Below, in pieces: positions 1 through 5,878 of a stretch of 8,459 nt of DNA. A program made the translations under genes and the position numbers. Every line of letters starts with the position of its first letter. Position 1 is the first letter of the stretch. The notes below the pieces were generated by a model. That model saw only the letters and a list, made by a program, of their open reading frames with translations. It was not told where the DNA came from and did no database searches. The DNA lies in the NCBI GenBank assembly GCA_030668165.1, contig DAOUUM010000099.1, forward strand, positions 1 to 8,459, written 5' to 3'. This DNA comes from Candidatus Heimdallarchaeota archaeon (GTDB lineage Archaea > Asgardarchaeota > Heimdallarchaeia > Heimdallarchaeales > Kariarchaeaceae).

Positions 1-2
1 CT

Positions 3-86
3 AAATTCATATTACTAAGTATCGGTTATTATCTTATTTACATGATTATGTCCTATCCCTTATTTGATTGGATCAGTTATTGGTAG
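3..86 (+). CDS. Possible C-terminal end of an upstream membrane protein (partial)
   Basis: A reading frame enters from the left edge and stays open for 27 codons to a TAG at 84-86. The deduced tail is hydrophobic and aromatic (it begins KFILLSIGYYLIYMI and ends DWISYW), as the last transmembrane helix of a membrane protein would be. AT-rich noncoding DNA also yields such residues by chance, and only a short piece is visible, so this is a weak call. The other two plus-strand frames are closed by stops within the first 20 bases. Confidence 0.28.
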   Translation, partial: KFILLSIGYYLIYMIMSYPLFDWISYW

Positions 87-240
87 ACTGATTTAGCTTA
101 TATCTAATAGATTATTATTTTCTCCTCTTAAATTTTAATATAATGTGGTTTATGTCGAAATAATGAATTTCACAAACAAAGTGCATAAATTCTTTAGGTC
201 AATTCAAAGAATACAAAAATAACTCACTTTACATGTCGCT
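87..240. other. AT-rich intergenic leader of the carboxypeptidase gene
   Basis: No gene or RNA is recognisable here. A weak TATA-like A/T stretch (ACAAAAATAA, about 213-222) lies about 24 bases before the ATG at 241, which would allow a leaderless transcript. No Shine-Dalgarno sequence precedes the ATG. An ATG at 233 is out of frame with the gene. Confidence 0.4.
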
Positions 241-1752
241 ATGAGCATTCAAGAATTGTATGATCAGGTACTTGAGATGTATCGTGAGAAGACTGTCCTT
301 AACCAGGTTGCTGGATTAGTGGGATGGGATTATGAAACGATGATGCCAAACAAGGCAGTGGAGCAGCGTGGTGGGATGATGGCCTTCCTGAGCAAGCTAG
401 AACATCAGATGAGTACAGATCCAAAATTAGGAGAACTACTTGATAGTATCGAAGGTTCAGATGATTACAGTGGACTCTCAGATATAGAGCGGCGAAATAT
501 CCTACTTGTTAGAAGGACATATGATAAATCCACAAAGATACCTGTTGAGCTGGTAGTGGAACGTAGTAAATTATCAGCCACTGCAATTGATGTATGGCAG
601 AAAGCAAAGGAAAATAATGACTGGAAACTCTTTGAACCTTATCTGGAAAAGATGGTCGCTCTGATGAAGAAAACTGCCCATCACCTTGATGCCGAAAAGG
701 ATCCATACAATGTACTACTAGATTTCTTTGAACCGGGAATGGATATGGATCAGTATGATACACTGTTTGCCGAGCTCAGAGATGGTACTATCGATCTTAT
801 CAACAAGATAAACAATTCCAGTGTAGAGGTAAACAGGGATCTCATCTCCAAAAAAGTCTCTACTCCAATCCAGGAAAAACTGATGGATGAACTTATCTCA
901 GTGATTGGTTATGATATGAATGGTGGACGACTTGATGTTGCCGCCCATCCATTCACCGGTGGTCCCGGATATGATGATGTCAGGATCACAACACGTTATG
1001 ATGAGTATGATTTTGCATCTAGTTTCTTCTCTGTTGCACATGAAGGGGGACATGGCATCTACGAGCAATTCGTCAGTCCTGATTATCGCTATCAACCCAT
1101 CGGTGAGGCATGCTCAATGGGTATGCATGAGAGCCAATCACGATTTTTTGAGAATATAATCTGCAGATCTCCTGGTTTCTGGAAATTCTTTTTCCCCAAA
1201 TTTAAGGAATCCACCGCTGGAATCTATGATGATCTGGATTTTGATAAGTTCTTGAGGGCTATTAATGTCGTGAGATCCTCCAAGATAAGGGTGGAAGCTG
1301 ATGAGGTGACCTATAATCTCCATATCATTCTGAGATACGAGATCGAACGAGATCTTATCAATGATAGGATCAAGGTAAGTGAGATACCTGAGGTATGGAA
1401 CAGAATGACCAAGGAATATCTTGGAATTGATATTGAATCCGATAGTGAGGGTGCTCTGCAGGATATTCATTGGTGCGATGGGGCCTTCGGTTATTTCCCC
1501 ACTTATAGCCTTGGGAATATCTATGGGGCTCAATTCCTGAATACACTGGAAAAAGAGATGCCAGATTGGGAAGATAAGGTCAAGAATGGTGATATCAAGA
1601 GTATCCGGTTATGGTTGAATGAGAAGGTTCATCATGAGGGTAATCTGTATGATCCCGCTGATCTTGTGGAGAAAATCGCAGGTGAGAAGCCCAATGTTAA
1701 ATATCTACTTAACTATCTGAATAATAAATATTCTAGCTTATACAAATTATAG
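241..1752 (+). CDS. M32-family metallocarboxypeptidase (carboxypeptidase Taq type)
   Basis: Zinc carboxypeptidase of peptidase family M32, which removes single residues from peptide C-termini, probably in the cytoplasm because no signal peptide or membrane segment is visible. At 503 residues it is full length for the family. The zinc site is intact: HEGGH at 267-271 supplies two histidines and the catalytic Glu268, and HESQS at 296-300 supplies the third ligand, Glu297. Other family signatures are HPF (236-238), DVRITTRY (246-253), the IRVEADEVTYNLH segment (349-361) with the conserved Arg350, and HWxDGxFGYFPTY (410-422), where Cys412 replaces the usual Ser. The gene converges on the EEP operon, with 47 bases between them. 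Family assignment is near certain; the true peptide substrates cannot be read from sequence. Confidence 0.97.
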   Translation: MSIQELYDQVLEMYREKTVLNQVAGLVGWDYETMMPNKAVEQRGGMMAFLSKLEHQMSTDPKLGELLDSIEGSDDYSGLSDIERRNILLVRRTYDKSTKIPVELVVERSKLSATAIDVWQKAKENNDWKLFEPYLEKMVALMKKTAHHLDAEKDPYNVLLDFFEPGMDMDQYDTLFAELRDGTIDLINKINNSSVEVNRDLISKKVSTPIQEKLMDELISVIGYDMNGGRLDVAAHPFTGGPGYDDVRITTRYDEYDFASSFFSVAHEGGHGIYEQFVSPDYRYQPIGEACSMGMHESQSRFFENIICRSPGFWKFFFPKFKESTAGIYDDLDFDKFLRAINVVRSSKIRVEADEVTYNLHIILRYEIERDLINDRIKVSEIPEVWNRMTKEYLGIDIESDSEGALQDIHWCDGAFGYFPTYSLGNIYGAQFLNTLEKEMPDWEDKVKNGDIKSIRLWLNEKVHHEGNLYDPADLVEKIAGEKPNVKYLLNYLNNKYSSLYKL

Positions 1753-1756
1753 TTAA

Positions 1757-1792
1757 TAAATTCGAATTTAATTGATTATTGTTGAGATTTTT
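1757..1792 (+). terminator. Possible terminator between convergent genes
   Basis: Just after the carboxypeptidase stop there is a perfect 14-base palindrome, TAAATTCGAATTTA (1757-1770), followed at 1788-1792 by five T. The palindrome is all A/T except its CG centre, so the hairpin would be weak. The T run alone could end an archaeal transcript. No comparably clear signal for the opposing EEP operon is seen in the 47-base gap. Confidence 0.3.
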
Positions 1793-1799
1793 CTAACTA

Positions 1800-2645
1800 T
1801 CAATTTACAGTAAATACACCTAGCATTGCCAAGTGGTCACTTGCCTGATCACTACCATAGACTTGCATACTGCCTGTGAGCACAGTAAAAGCACCAGGTG
1901 TGAAGAAGATATGATCAATTCGGTTTTTTGGGTTACTCGCAGATGATGTGAATCCCACACTTGAGTTGGCAGGATTTCCAGCTGCAATCCAAGCATCGGT
2001 CAAACTTCCATTCAAAATATGGTAGGCTTCATCATTTCTGGTTGATGCTGAGTTGAAATCACCCATCACAAGGTAATCATCACCTGAAACCAGTTCTACC
2101 ACCTTATCTGCCTGCAGTTTCTGATCTATTGGATATCCACTGGTCTGGAAATGGGTGTTCAGTACATTGATCTCACCAAATGGGCTGTCAATGGTGACAA
2201 TAATGGCTGCTCTATCAATTGATTCCTCAATTGGCAGAAATACAGTTTCCTGTTTAATTATTGGCCATTTTGACAGTATAGAGACACCATATATCTGATC
2301 TGAGGTGGCTGGTCCATAGTAGTAGTACATGTCAAGTTTTGTAGCCAGCCATGAAACTATGTTCTGATTGCTTGAGCTGATACGGCCGCCCTCACTTTCC
2401 TGCAGTCCCAGAATATCTGGATTTGCCTCCTCTATAACACTGAGTAGCTCTGCAAATATAACATCTCCAGTCTTATCTCCGACCTCACTAGGGTCCTGAA
2501 CATAGCCCTGATGGATGTTGTAGGTCATCACCCGAATCGCATCTGTGCTTGTATCCTCAGGTGGGGTGAGTGATCCAATCATTGCTAAAGTACTAATTAT
2601 CATCATACCTACAAAAATTAAGGTAACTATTTTCTTCTCCATCAT
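1800..2645 (-). CDS. Membrane-anchored or secreted endonuclease/exonuclease/phosphatase (EEP) family protein
   Basis: Metal-dependent phosphoesterase of the EEP superfamily (DNase I, exonuclease III and sphingomyelinase fold). The 281 residues begin with a hydrophobic segment (about 5-26) that serves as signal peptide or single anchor, placing the catalytic domain outside the cytoplasm. All EEP motifs are present in order: MTYNIH (Asn43), LQESE (Glu83), NTHFQ (His165), GDFNS (Asp196, Asn198), RIDHIF (Asp244) and SDH (Asp270, His271). Its ATG overlaps the stop of the upstream membrane-protein gene (2642-2645, ATGA), so the two are translationally coupled. Export and a membrane partner point away from DNA repair and toward a phospholipid or other phosphodiester at the cell surface. 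That substrate is an inference. Sphingomyelinase-like, nuclease and Cwh43-like roles remain open. Confidence 0.92.
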   Translation of the reverse strand: MMEKKIVTLIFVGMMIISTLAMIGSLTPPEDTSTDAIRVMTYNIHQGYVQDPSEVGDKTGDVIFAELLSVIEEANPDILGLQESEGGRISSSNQNIVSWLATKLDMYYYYGPATSDQIYGVSILSKWPIIKQETVFLPIEESIDRAAIIVTIDSPFGEINVLNTHFQTSGYPIDQKLQADKVVELVSGDDYLVMGDFNSASTRNDEAYHILNGSLTDAWIAAGNPANSSVGFTSSASNPKNRIDHIFFTPGAFTVLTGSMQVYGSDQASDHLAMLGVFTVN

Positions 2646-3658
2646 AATCTTACCCCTCCGATAAAGTAGACAATACCAAGTAATAGCAGATATACTCCAG
2701 CCATACCTCTGGTTATAACCTCGATGAAGGATGGCATAAATGCCCAGTTACCTGCTCCCACGTAAAGGAATACCAGTATTAAAAGAAGGAACTGGACCAA
2801 ACCCAGCTTAATACCACTGTGCTCACCACTCTCTTTGCATGCCAGTGAAACTGATAGATACTGCAGTATTCCAATTGATATCACACTGATCATCCCCACA
2901 AATAGTATTTCAGCAAGTAAGAGAACTGCCACAATAGCAAATAGAGTGGAATTATGTCGTTTTGGATATATTATTGCAATCAGTAGTCCAAGGAGGCTGA
3001 ACATAATCATTCCCCAGTATTTGAGCAGTATCCATAGATGTAGGCTAACCACAACCGGATTATCAGCGAGGAACCAGGTACTTAGCATTCCTGGAAAGCT
3101 TAGGAACACACCCTGTAAGAATATGAAACTAATTGCCTTGATCACACTTTTTGGGGGTTCATAATCGCCTTTGAATTGTAATGAGAGGTATATCCAGTCA
3201 AGTATTATGAGTGCAAATATAGCAATACCATATATTGATGAGTAAACACTCAATCCTCCCAATATTACAGTCAGGAAGATGTGCAGTGCAACTCCACCTG
3301 CAAAGGAAATTTCCTTGTCCTCAACTTTGGTAATCAGAGTTAGCAAGAGGGGAAGTGCTGCCAGTTGGAAAAGACCCGAACCAACTATTGCAAGAACTGC
3401 ATTGCTAATCAGGGATAATGACAGTCCTATGGTACTCATTACCAGGGCAACTGGGATTGGTTTTGGTAGGACCTTCCAGATAGGTAAGAACATGGCTGTA
3501 AGGACGATTACTACCAGTACAACCGAACTATTCATGCCTGATGTGGAAAAATTCAACACGAAGGTCATAGCAATAATTCGATTAATCGTTTGAATATAGA
3601 AATATATCAAAAGTAGTAACTGAAGTTTAGCAACTACTGATGGGGATAATAGTTTCAC
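2642..3658 (-). CDS. Polytopic membrane protein coupled to the EEP gene, about 10-11 helices
   Basis: A 338-residue, almost wholly hydrophobic protein with predicted membrane helices at roughly 11-35, 44-62, 68-92, 95-110, 119-138, 141-160, 172-196, 205-231, 237-265, 284-303 and 313-334. Loops are short, and there is no signal of a transporter ATPase or known catalytic motif. I chose the GTG start at 3658 because the frame closes with a TAA about eight codons upstream and a TATA-like box lies 24 bases before the GTG, which suits a leaderless mRNA. The last four bases are shared with the EEP gene downstream. Membrane-plus-EEP is the layout of eukaryotic Cwh43/PGAP2IP and of some bacterial single-chain proteins, so this may be the membrane half of a split version. 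I do not recognise the sequence itself with confidence. Confidence 0.85.
   Translation of the reverse strand: MKLLSPSVVAKLQLLLLIYFYIQTINRIIAMTFVLNFSTSGMNSSVVLVVIVLTAMFLPIWKVLPKPIPVALVMSTIGLSLSLISNAVLAIVGSGLFQLAALPLLLTLITKVEDKEISFAGGVALHIFLTVILGGLSVYSSIYGIAIFALIILDWIYLSLQFKGDYEPPKSVIKAISFIFLQGVFLSFPGMLSTWFLADNPVVVSLHLWILLKYWGMIMFSLLGLLIAIIYPKRHNSTLFAIVAVLLLAEILFVGMISVISIGILQYLSVSLACKESGEHSGIKLGLVQFLLLILVFLYVGAGNWAFMPSFIEVITRGMAGVYLLLLGIVYFIGGVRL
2653..2659 (-). promoter_or_regulatory. Shine-Dalgarno of the EEP gene
   Basis: Read on the minus strand, GGAGGGG ends seven bases before the ATG at 2645. It lies inside the 3' end of the membrane-protein gene, which supports the ATG at 2645 over the second ATG at 2642 and supports coupled translation. 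Confidence 0.75.
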
Positions 3659-3677
3659 ATCTTGCCACTCTCTGTCA

Positions 3678-3685
3678 TTTTAAAA
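3678..3685 (-). promoter_or_regulatory. TATA-like box of the membrane protein/EEP operon
   Basis: TTTTAAAA is centred about 24 bases before the GTG at 3658. That is the archaeal spacing for transcription to start at or very near the start codon. No ribosome binding site precedes the GTG. Confidence 0.55.
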
Positions 3686-3721
3686 GGATAGGTGGTCAAA
3701 TTCATAGTTATTATGCTCTTT

Positions 3722-3736
3722 CCCAAAAATTTTGGG
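3722..3736. repeat. Perfect palindrome CCCAAAA-A-TTTTGGG
   Basis: Seven-base arms match perfectly around a single central base. The site lies 37 bases upstream of the TATA box of the membrane protein/EEP operon and 25 bases beyond the T tract of the hsp20 terminator. Position suits an activator or regulator site for the operon. It could instead be a second, backup terminator for hsp20. Confidence 0.5.
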
Positions 3737-3760
3737 TTATATGGTTAGTCGGATTTGGAA

Positions 3761-3799
3761 TAAATAAAAAATGGGCCAGTCTAATACAAGACTGACCCA
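3761..3799 (-). terminator. Hairpin plus T-tract terminator of the hsp20 operon
   Basis: On the minus strand a stem pairs 3789-3794 with 3777-3782 and 3796-3799 with 3772-3775, interrupted by one mismatch, around a six-base loop. The tract TTTTTTATTTA (3771-3761) follows directly. This is a classic intrinsic-type terminator and ends the two-gene hsp20 transcript about 40-70 bases after its stop codon. Confidence 0.8.
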
Positions 3800-3815
3800 C
3801 GGACATGATTTCAGG

Positions 3816-3834
3816 AGTTCATGGAGAATGAACT
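3816..3834 (-). repeat. Small hairpin after the second hsp20 stop
   Basis: AGTTCAT (3816-3822) and ATGAACT (3828-3834) form a perfect seven-base stem with a five-base loop, only six bases beyond the hsp20 stop codon and upstream of the terminator hairpin. It may protect the 3' end of the transcript or assist termination. Confidence 0.45.
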
Positions 3835-3840
3835 ACAAGT

Positions 3841-4260
3841 CTAATTGATGCTCAGTTTTACTTTTTGAGCCTCATTTGCAATAGGGATGGTGATTGTCAA
3901 TACTCCATTTTTAAGGCTAACTTTAGCCTCTGAAGCGTTTACTGGCTTGTTGAAATGAACCTCACGAGTTAATTTCTGCCCCAACCTTTCCCTGCGAATG
4001 AATTGGGATTCAACTTCACCCTCTTCTTCTACAATCCTCTTTGCATTGATTGTCAGTTGATCAAAGGTAGCTTCAATATCAATCTCTTCAACTGAAAAAC
4101 CTGGTAGATCTGCCTCTACAACAAAACTATTCTCTTCCTCGATAAGATCTAGGGGGATGAGATAAGTTGTCTCTCTGATGGTTTGCTTACCGGAGAAGAA
4201 ATTTTCCAGATCCTCTTCTACCTGTTGCATATAATTTGATGGTTTTCTTACAAGTGCCAT
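3841..4260 (-). CDS. Small heat-shock protein, Hsp20/alpha-crystallin family (second of pair)
   Basis: ATP-independent holdase that binds unfolding proteins as an oligomer in the cytoplasm. The 139 residues comprise a short N-terminal arm (about 1-35), an alpha-crystallin domain (about 40-128) with EADLPGF near its start and the signature A-x-x-x-L-K-N-G-V-L ending at 121, and a short tail. The tail has VKL at 134-136 where the family usually has an I-x-I/V motif for oligomer contacts. It follows the first hsp20 gene by 12 bases, with its own strong Shine-Dalgarno. The two proteins are clear paralogues (shared ADLPGF, RRER/HRER, KPVN and EAKV segments), but they differ through the arms and the middle of the domain, so they may form mixed oligomers or hold different clients. 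Confidence 0.95.
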   Translation of the reverse strand: MALVRKPSNYMQQVEEDLENFFSGKQTIRETTYLIPLDLIEEENSFVVEADLPGFSVEEIDIEATFDQLTINAKRIVEEEGEVESQFIRRERLGQKLTREVHFNKPVNASEAKVSLKNGVLTITIPIANEAQKVKLSIN

Positions 4261-4266
4261 TTTAAT

Positions 4267-4274
4267 TTCCTCCT
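4267..4274 (-). promoter_or_regulatory. Shine-Dalgarno of the second hsp20 gene
   Basis: AGGAGGAA on the minus strand overlaps the TAG stop of the first hsp20 gene and lies six bases before the ATG at 4260. It is the strongest ribosome binding site in the window and contrasts with the leaderless first gene of the same operon. Confidence 0.85.
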
Positions 4275-4662
4275 AATTGGTCTTTGGGACCAGCTTTACG
4301 GTCTTTGAATTCTCTGCCAATGGGATGTAGATCACCAGGATTCCATCCTTTAGATTTACTTTTGCCTCATTGGGATTAACTGGCTTTTTGAAGCCAAGAG
4401 TTCTGACATACTCGGTGGCAAATCTTTCCCTGTGAACATAGTTCTTTTTGGGTTCATCTTCACTTGTTTCTCGCTTGGCTTGAATTGTAAGTGATTCAAA
4501 ATCAGCTTCAATTGAAATTTCGGAGAGTTCAAATCCTGGTAGATCTGCGACTATGGTATATGAATCCTTGTCCATTGAGATATCAATTGGAATTGCTCTT
4601 TTTGTGCTGTAGGTTTCGTGCCTGTGCCTCATTCGAGGTGAGTGGGAATGTCTTAACATCAT
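4273..4662 (-). CDS. Small heat-shock protein, Hsp20/alpha-crystallin family (first of pair)
   Basis: Holdase chaperone of 129 residues. The alpha-crystallin domain runs from about 23 to 115, with VADLPGF in its first third and the signature A-x-V-x-L-K-D-G-I-L ending at 109. VKL at 122-124 takes the place of the C-terminal I-x-I/V motif. The N-terminal arm is short and unusual, rich in His and Arg (MLRHSHSPRMRHRHE, with four His and four Arg in 12 residues). Start: two ATG codons in a row (4662 and 4659). I take the first because a strong TATA box lies 25 bases before it, implying that transcription begins at the ATG itself. It leads the operon with the second hsp20. The dyad cluster upstream suggests regulation, most simply by heat or another protein-damage stress. 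Confidence 0.95.
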   Translation of the reverse strand: MMLRHSHSPRMRHRHETYSTKRAIPIDISMDKDSYTIVADLPGFELSEISIEADFESLTIQAKRETSEDEPKKNYVHRERFATEYVRTLGFKKPVNPNEAKVNLKDGILVIYIPLAENSKTVKLVPKTN

Positions 4663-4683
4663 AAGTATTCTATATCATTACAG

Positions 4684-4691
4684 TATATAAA
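4684..4691 (-). promoter_or_regulatory. TATA box of the hsp20 operon
   Basis: TTTATATA on the minus strand, a near-ideal archaeal TATA box, is centred 25 bases before the ATG at 4662. Transcription should therefore start at or within a base or two of the ATG, giving a leaderless mRNA. Confidence 0.8.
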
Positions 4692-4700
4692 TGTTATCGC

Positions 4701-4744
4701 CAGTACAGTACTGAAAGTACAATACTAAAAGTACAATAGTACTT
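4701..4744. promoter_or_regulatory. Cluster of three AGTAC/GTACT dyads upstream of hsp20
   Basis: Three related dyads stand in a row. The first is CAGTAC-A-GTACTG (4701-4713, perfect). The second is AGTA-CAA-TACT (4716-4726). The third is AAGTAC-AATA-GTACTT (4729-4744, perfect arms). The second and third also share the direct repeat AAAGTACAATA at 4714 and 4728. Centres are about 14 and 15.5 bases apart. The cluster starts ten bases upstream of the hsp20 TATA box, where archaeal activators bind, and could also serve the divergent meaB promoter. I do not recognise the regulator. Confidence 0.6.
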
Positions 4745-4753
4745 GATTTAAAA

Positions 4754-4762
4754 TTAAATATA
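4754..4762 (+). promoter_or_regulatory. TATA-like box for meaB
   Basis: TTAAATATA lies in an A/T-rich run and is the best TATA match facing meaB. It predicts a transcript start near 4783, giving a leader of about 55 bases that begins with the inverted repeat at 4779-4816. A weaker alternative, TTATGTAT (4809-4816), would give an almost leaderless mRNA and would fall inside the right arm of that repeat. Confidence 0.45.
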
Positions 4763-4778
4763 CTATATCTCTTTTTCA

Positions 4779-4816
4779 ATGCATAAGGACTATGGTAGAT
4801 GCCATTCCTTATGTAT
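4779..4816. repeat. Interrupted inverted repeat upstream of meaB
   Basis: CATAAGGA (4782-4789) pairs perfectly with TCCTTATG (4806-4813). Inside it, ATGG (4792-4795) pairs with CCAT (4802-4805) after a two-base bulge. Outside it, two more pairs form past a G-T wobble. The result is a stem of 12 or more pairs with a loop of about six bases. It may be an RNA hairpin at the 5' end of the meaB leader or a DNA operator that covers the proximal TATA-like sequence. No T tract follows, so it is not a terminator. Confidence 0.6.
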
Positions 4817-4839
4817 GACCCGATTCAATTTAACTATGT

Positions 4840-5766
4840 TTGAAATTCAACAAGGAAAGTCTTCTCTCAAATATCAAAGTGGGAGATCGTAGAGCTTTGG
4901 CAAGGGCATTGACCCATGTGGAGAATGATAGTTCAACCGGAAAATTCCTGGTCAACGAATTATTCTCTAAAATGGGTGATGCTCAGATAATTGGTATAAC
5001 AGGTGCCCCTGGTAGTGGAAAATCCTCCCTGGTTGATCGATTAATAGGAGAGTACAGATCCAAGGATCTGTCTGTTGCTGTACTTGCTCTTGATCCATCA
5101 AGTCCATTTTCTGGAGGAGCAATTCTTGGTGATCGAATCCGAATGCTACAATATACCCAAGATCCTGATGTTTTCGTTCGTTCCATGGCCTCGCGAGGTA
5201 AGCTAGGCGGTCTATCAGTGGCCACATTCAGTTCAATATTACTTTTGGATGCTTCTGGATTTGATAGAATAATTATCGAAACTGTGGGTGCAGGTCAATC
5301 CGAAGTTGAGATTGCCAAGAATTGTGATACCACCATGGTTGTGACTGTATCTGGAATGGGTGATGATATTCAACTAATCAAGGCTGGCATCATGGAGATC
5401 GCAGATATATTCATTGTCAACAAATCTGACAAATCAGGTGCTGAGGAATTTGGATCCCAAATGAGACATATGATTGATCCAGCTGAGTGGACAATTCCTG
5501 TATGTCTCACGAGTGCAACAGAAAACACAGGTATCAGTGAACTGATAACAAAAATCGATGATCACTGGTTATATCTGAAATCAAGTAAGAAATTATCCCA
5601 GTCCCGGAAAAATAGGATAAGATATGAACTTGGGCAGCGGGTCACACAATCCCTCACCAAACAGCTAAATAATATCGAAATGGAGGACATAATCGATAAA
5701 TTGCTTGAATCAAAAATTTCAATTGAAAATGCAATTGCATTACTAATACATGATTTGACTAAATGA
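4840..5766 (+). CDS. meaB: MeaB/ArgK-family P-loop GTPase (acyl-CoA mutase chaperone)
   Basis: G3E-family GTPase that loads and protects adenosylcobalamin in methylmalonyl-CoA mutase or a related B12-dependent acyl-CoA mutase. Motifs: GDRRALARAL near the N-terminus, Walker A GAPGSGKS (55-62), DPSSPFSGGAILGDR (85-99), ETVGAGQSE (147-155) and base-recognition NKSD (194-197). The helical C-terminal arm used for dimerisation is present. At 308 residues it is slightly short but complete. The start is a TTG, since an in-frame TAA lies nine bases upstream and the first family-conserved residues come only about 15 codons later. An ATG at 4836 is out of frame by one base. No mutase subunit or other B12 gene is nearby, so the partner must be encoded elsewhere. 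Family is very secure; the particular mutase is inferred. Confidence 0.95.
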   Translation: MKFNKESLLSNIKVGDRRALARALTHVENDSSTGKFLVNELFSKMGDAQIIGITGAPGSGKSSLVDRLIGEYRSKDLSVAVLALDPSSPFSGGAILGDRIRMLQYTQDPDVFVRSMASRGKLGGLSVATFSSILLLDASGFDRIIIETVGAGQSEVEIAKNCDTTMVVTVSGMGDDIQLIKAGIMEIADIFIVNKSDKSGAEEFGSQMRHMIDPAEWTIPVCLTSATENTGISELITKIDDHWLYLKSSKKLSQSRKNRIRYELGQRVTQSLTKQLNNIEMEDIIDKLLESKISIENAIALLIHDLTK

Positions 5767-5878
5767 CTTAGAAACTCGACTATTGGAATGTTCAAACAAA
5801 GTAATTCCTAAATAAACAGCACATTTGTTAACATAACATGGATTTCATCTAAATAGCAATGAAAACATAGTACAAGTA

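Noticed and set aside
898..1533. Several open frames overlapping the carboxypeptidase gene on both strands
   Set aside because: They lie within a gene whose family motifs are all in its own frame, and the alternative products are low in complexity or compositionally odd.
2835..3593. Two plus-strand open frames opposite the membrane-protein gene
   Set aside because: They are antisense shadows of the hydrophobic codons. They have no promoter, ribosome site or recognisable domain.
3656..3679. Seven-codon upstream reading frame ending across the GTG start of the membrane-protein gene
   Set aside because: Its ATG falls at the TATA-like box, upstream of the predicted transcript start, so it is probably never transcribed.
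4701..4744. CRISPR-like or mobile-element repeats
   Set aside because: Units are too short and nearly contiguous, with no spacers, terminal repeats or transposase nearby.
4681..4816. Cobalamin riboswitch in front of meaB
   Set aside because: The B12-box core and the needed multi-helix junction are absent. The repeats present are short dyads and one hairpin.
4967..5227. Two minus-strand open frames opposite the MeaB P-loop region
   Set aside because: They overlap the most conserved part of meaB and show no family features.
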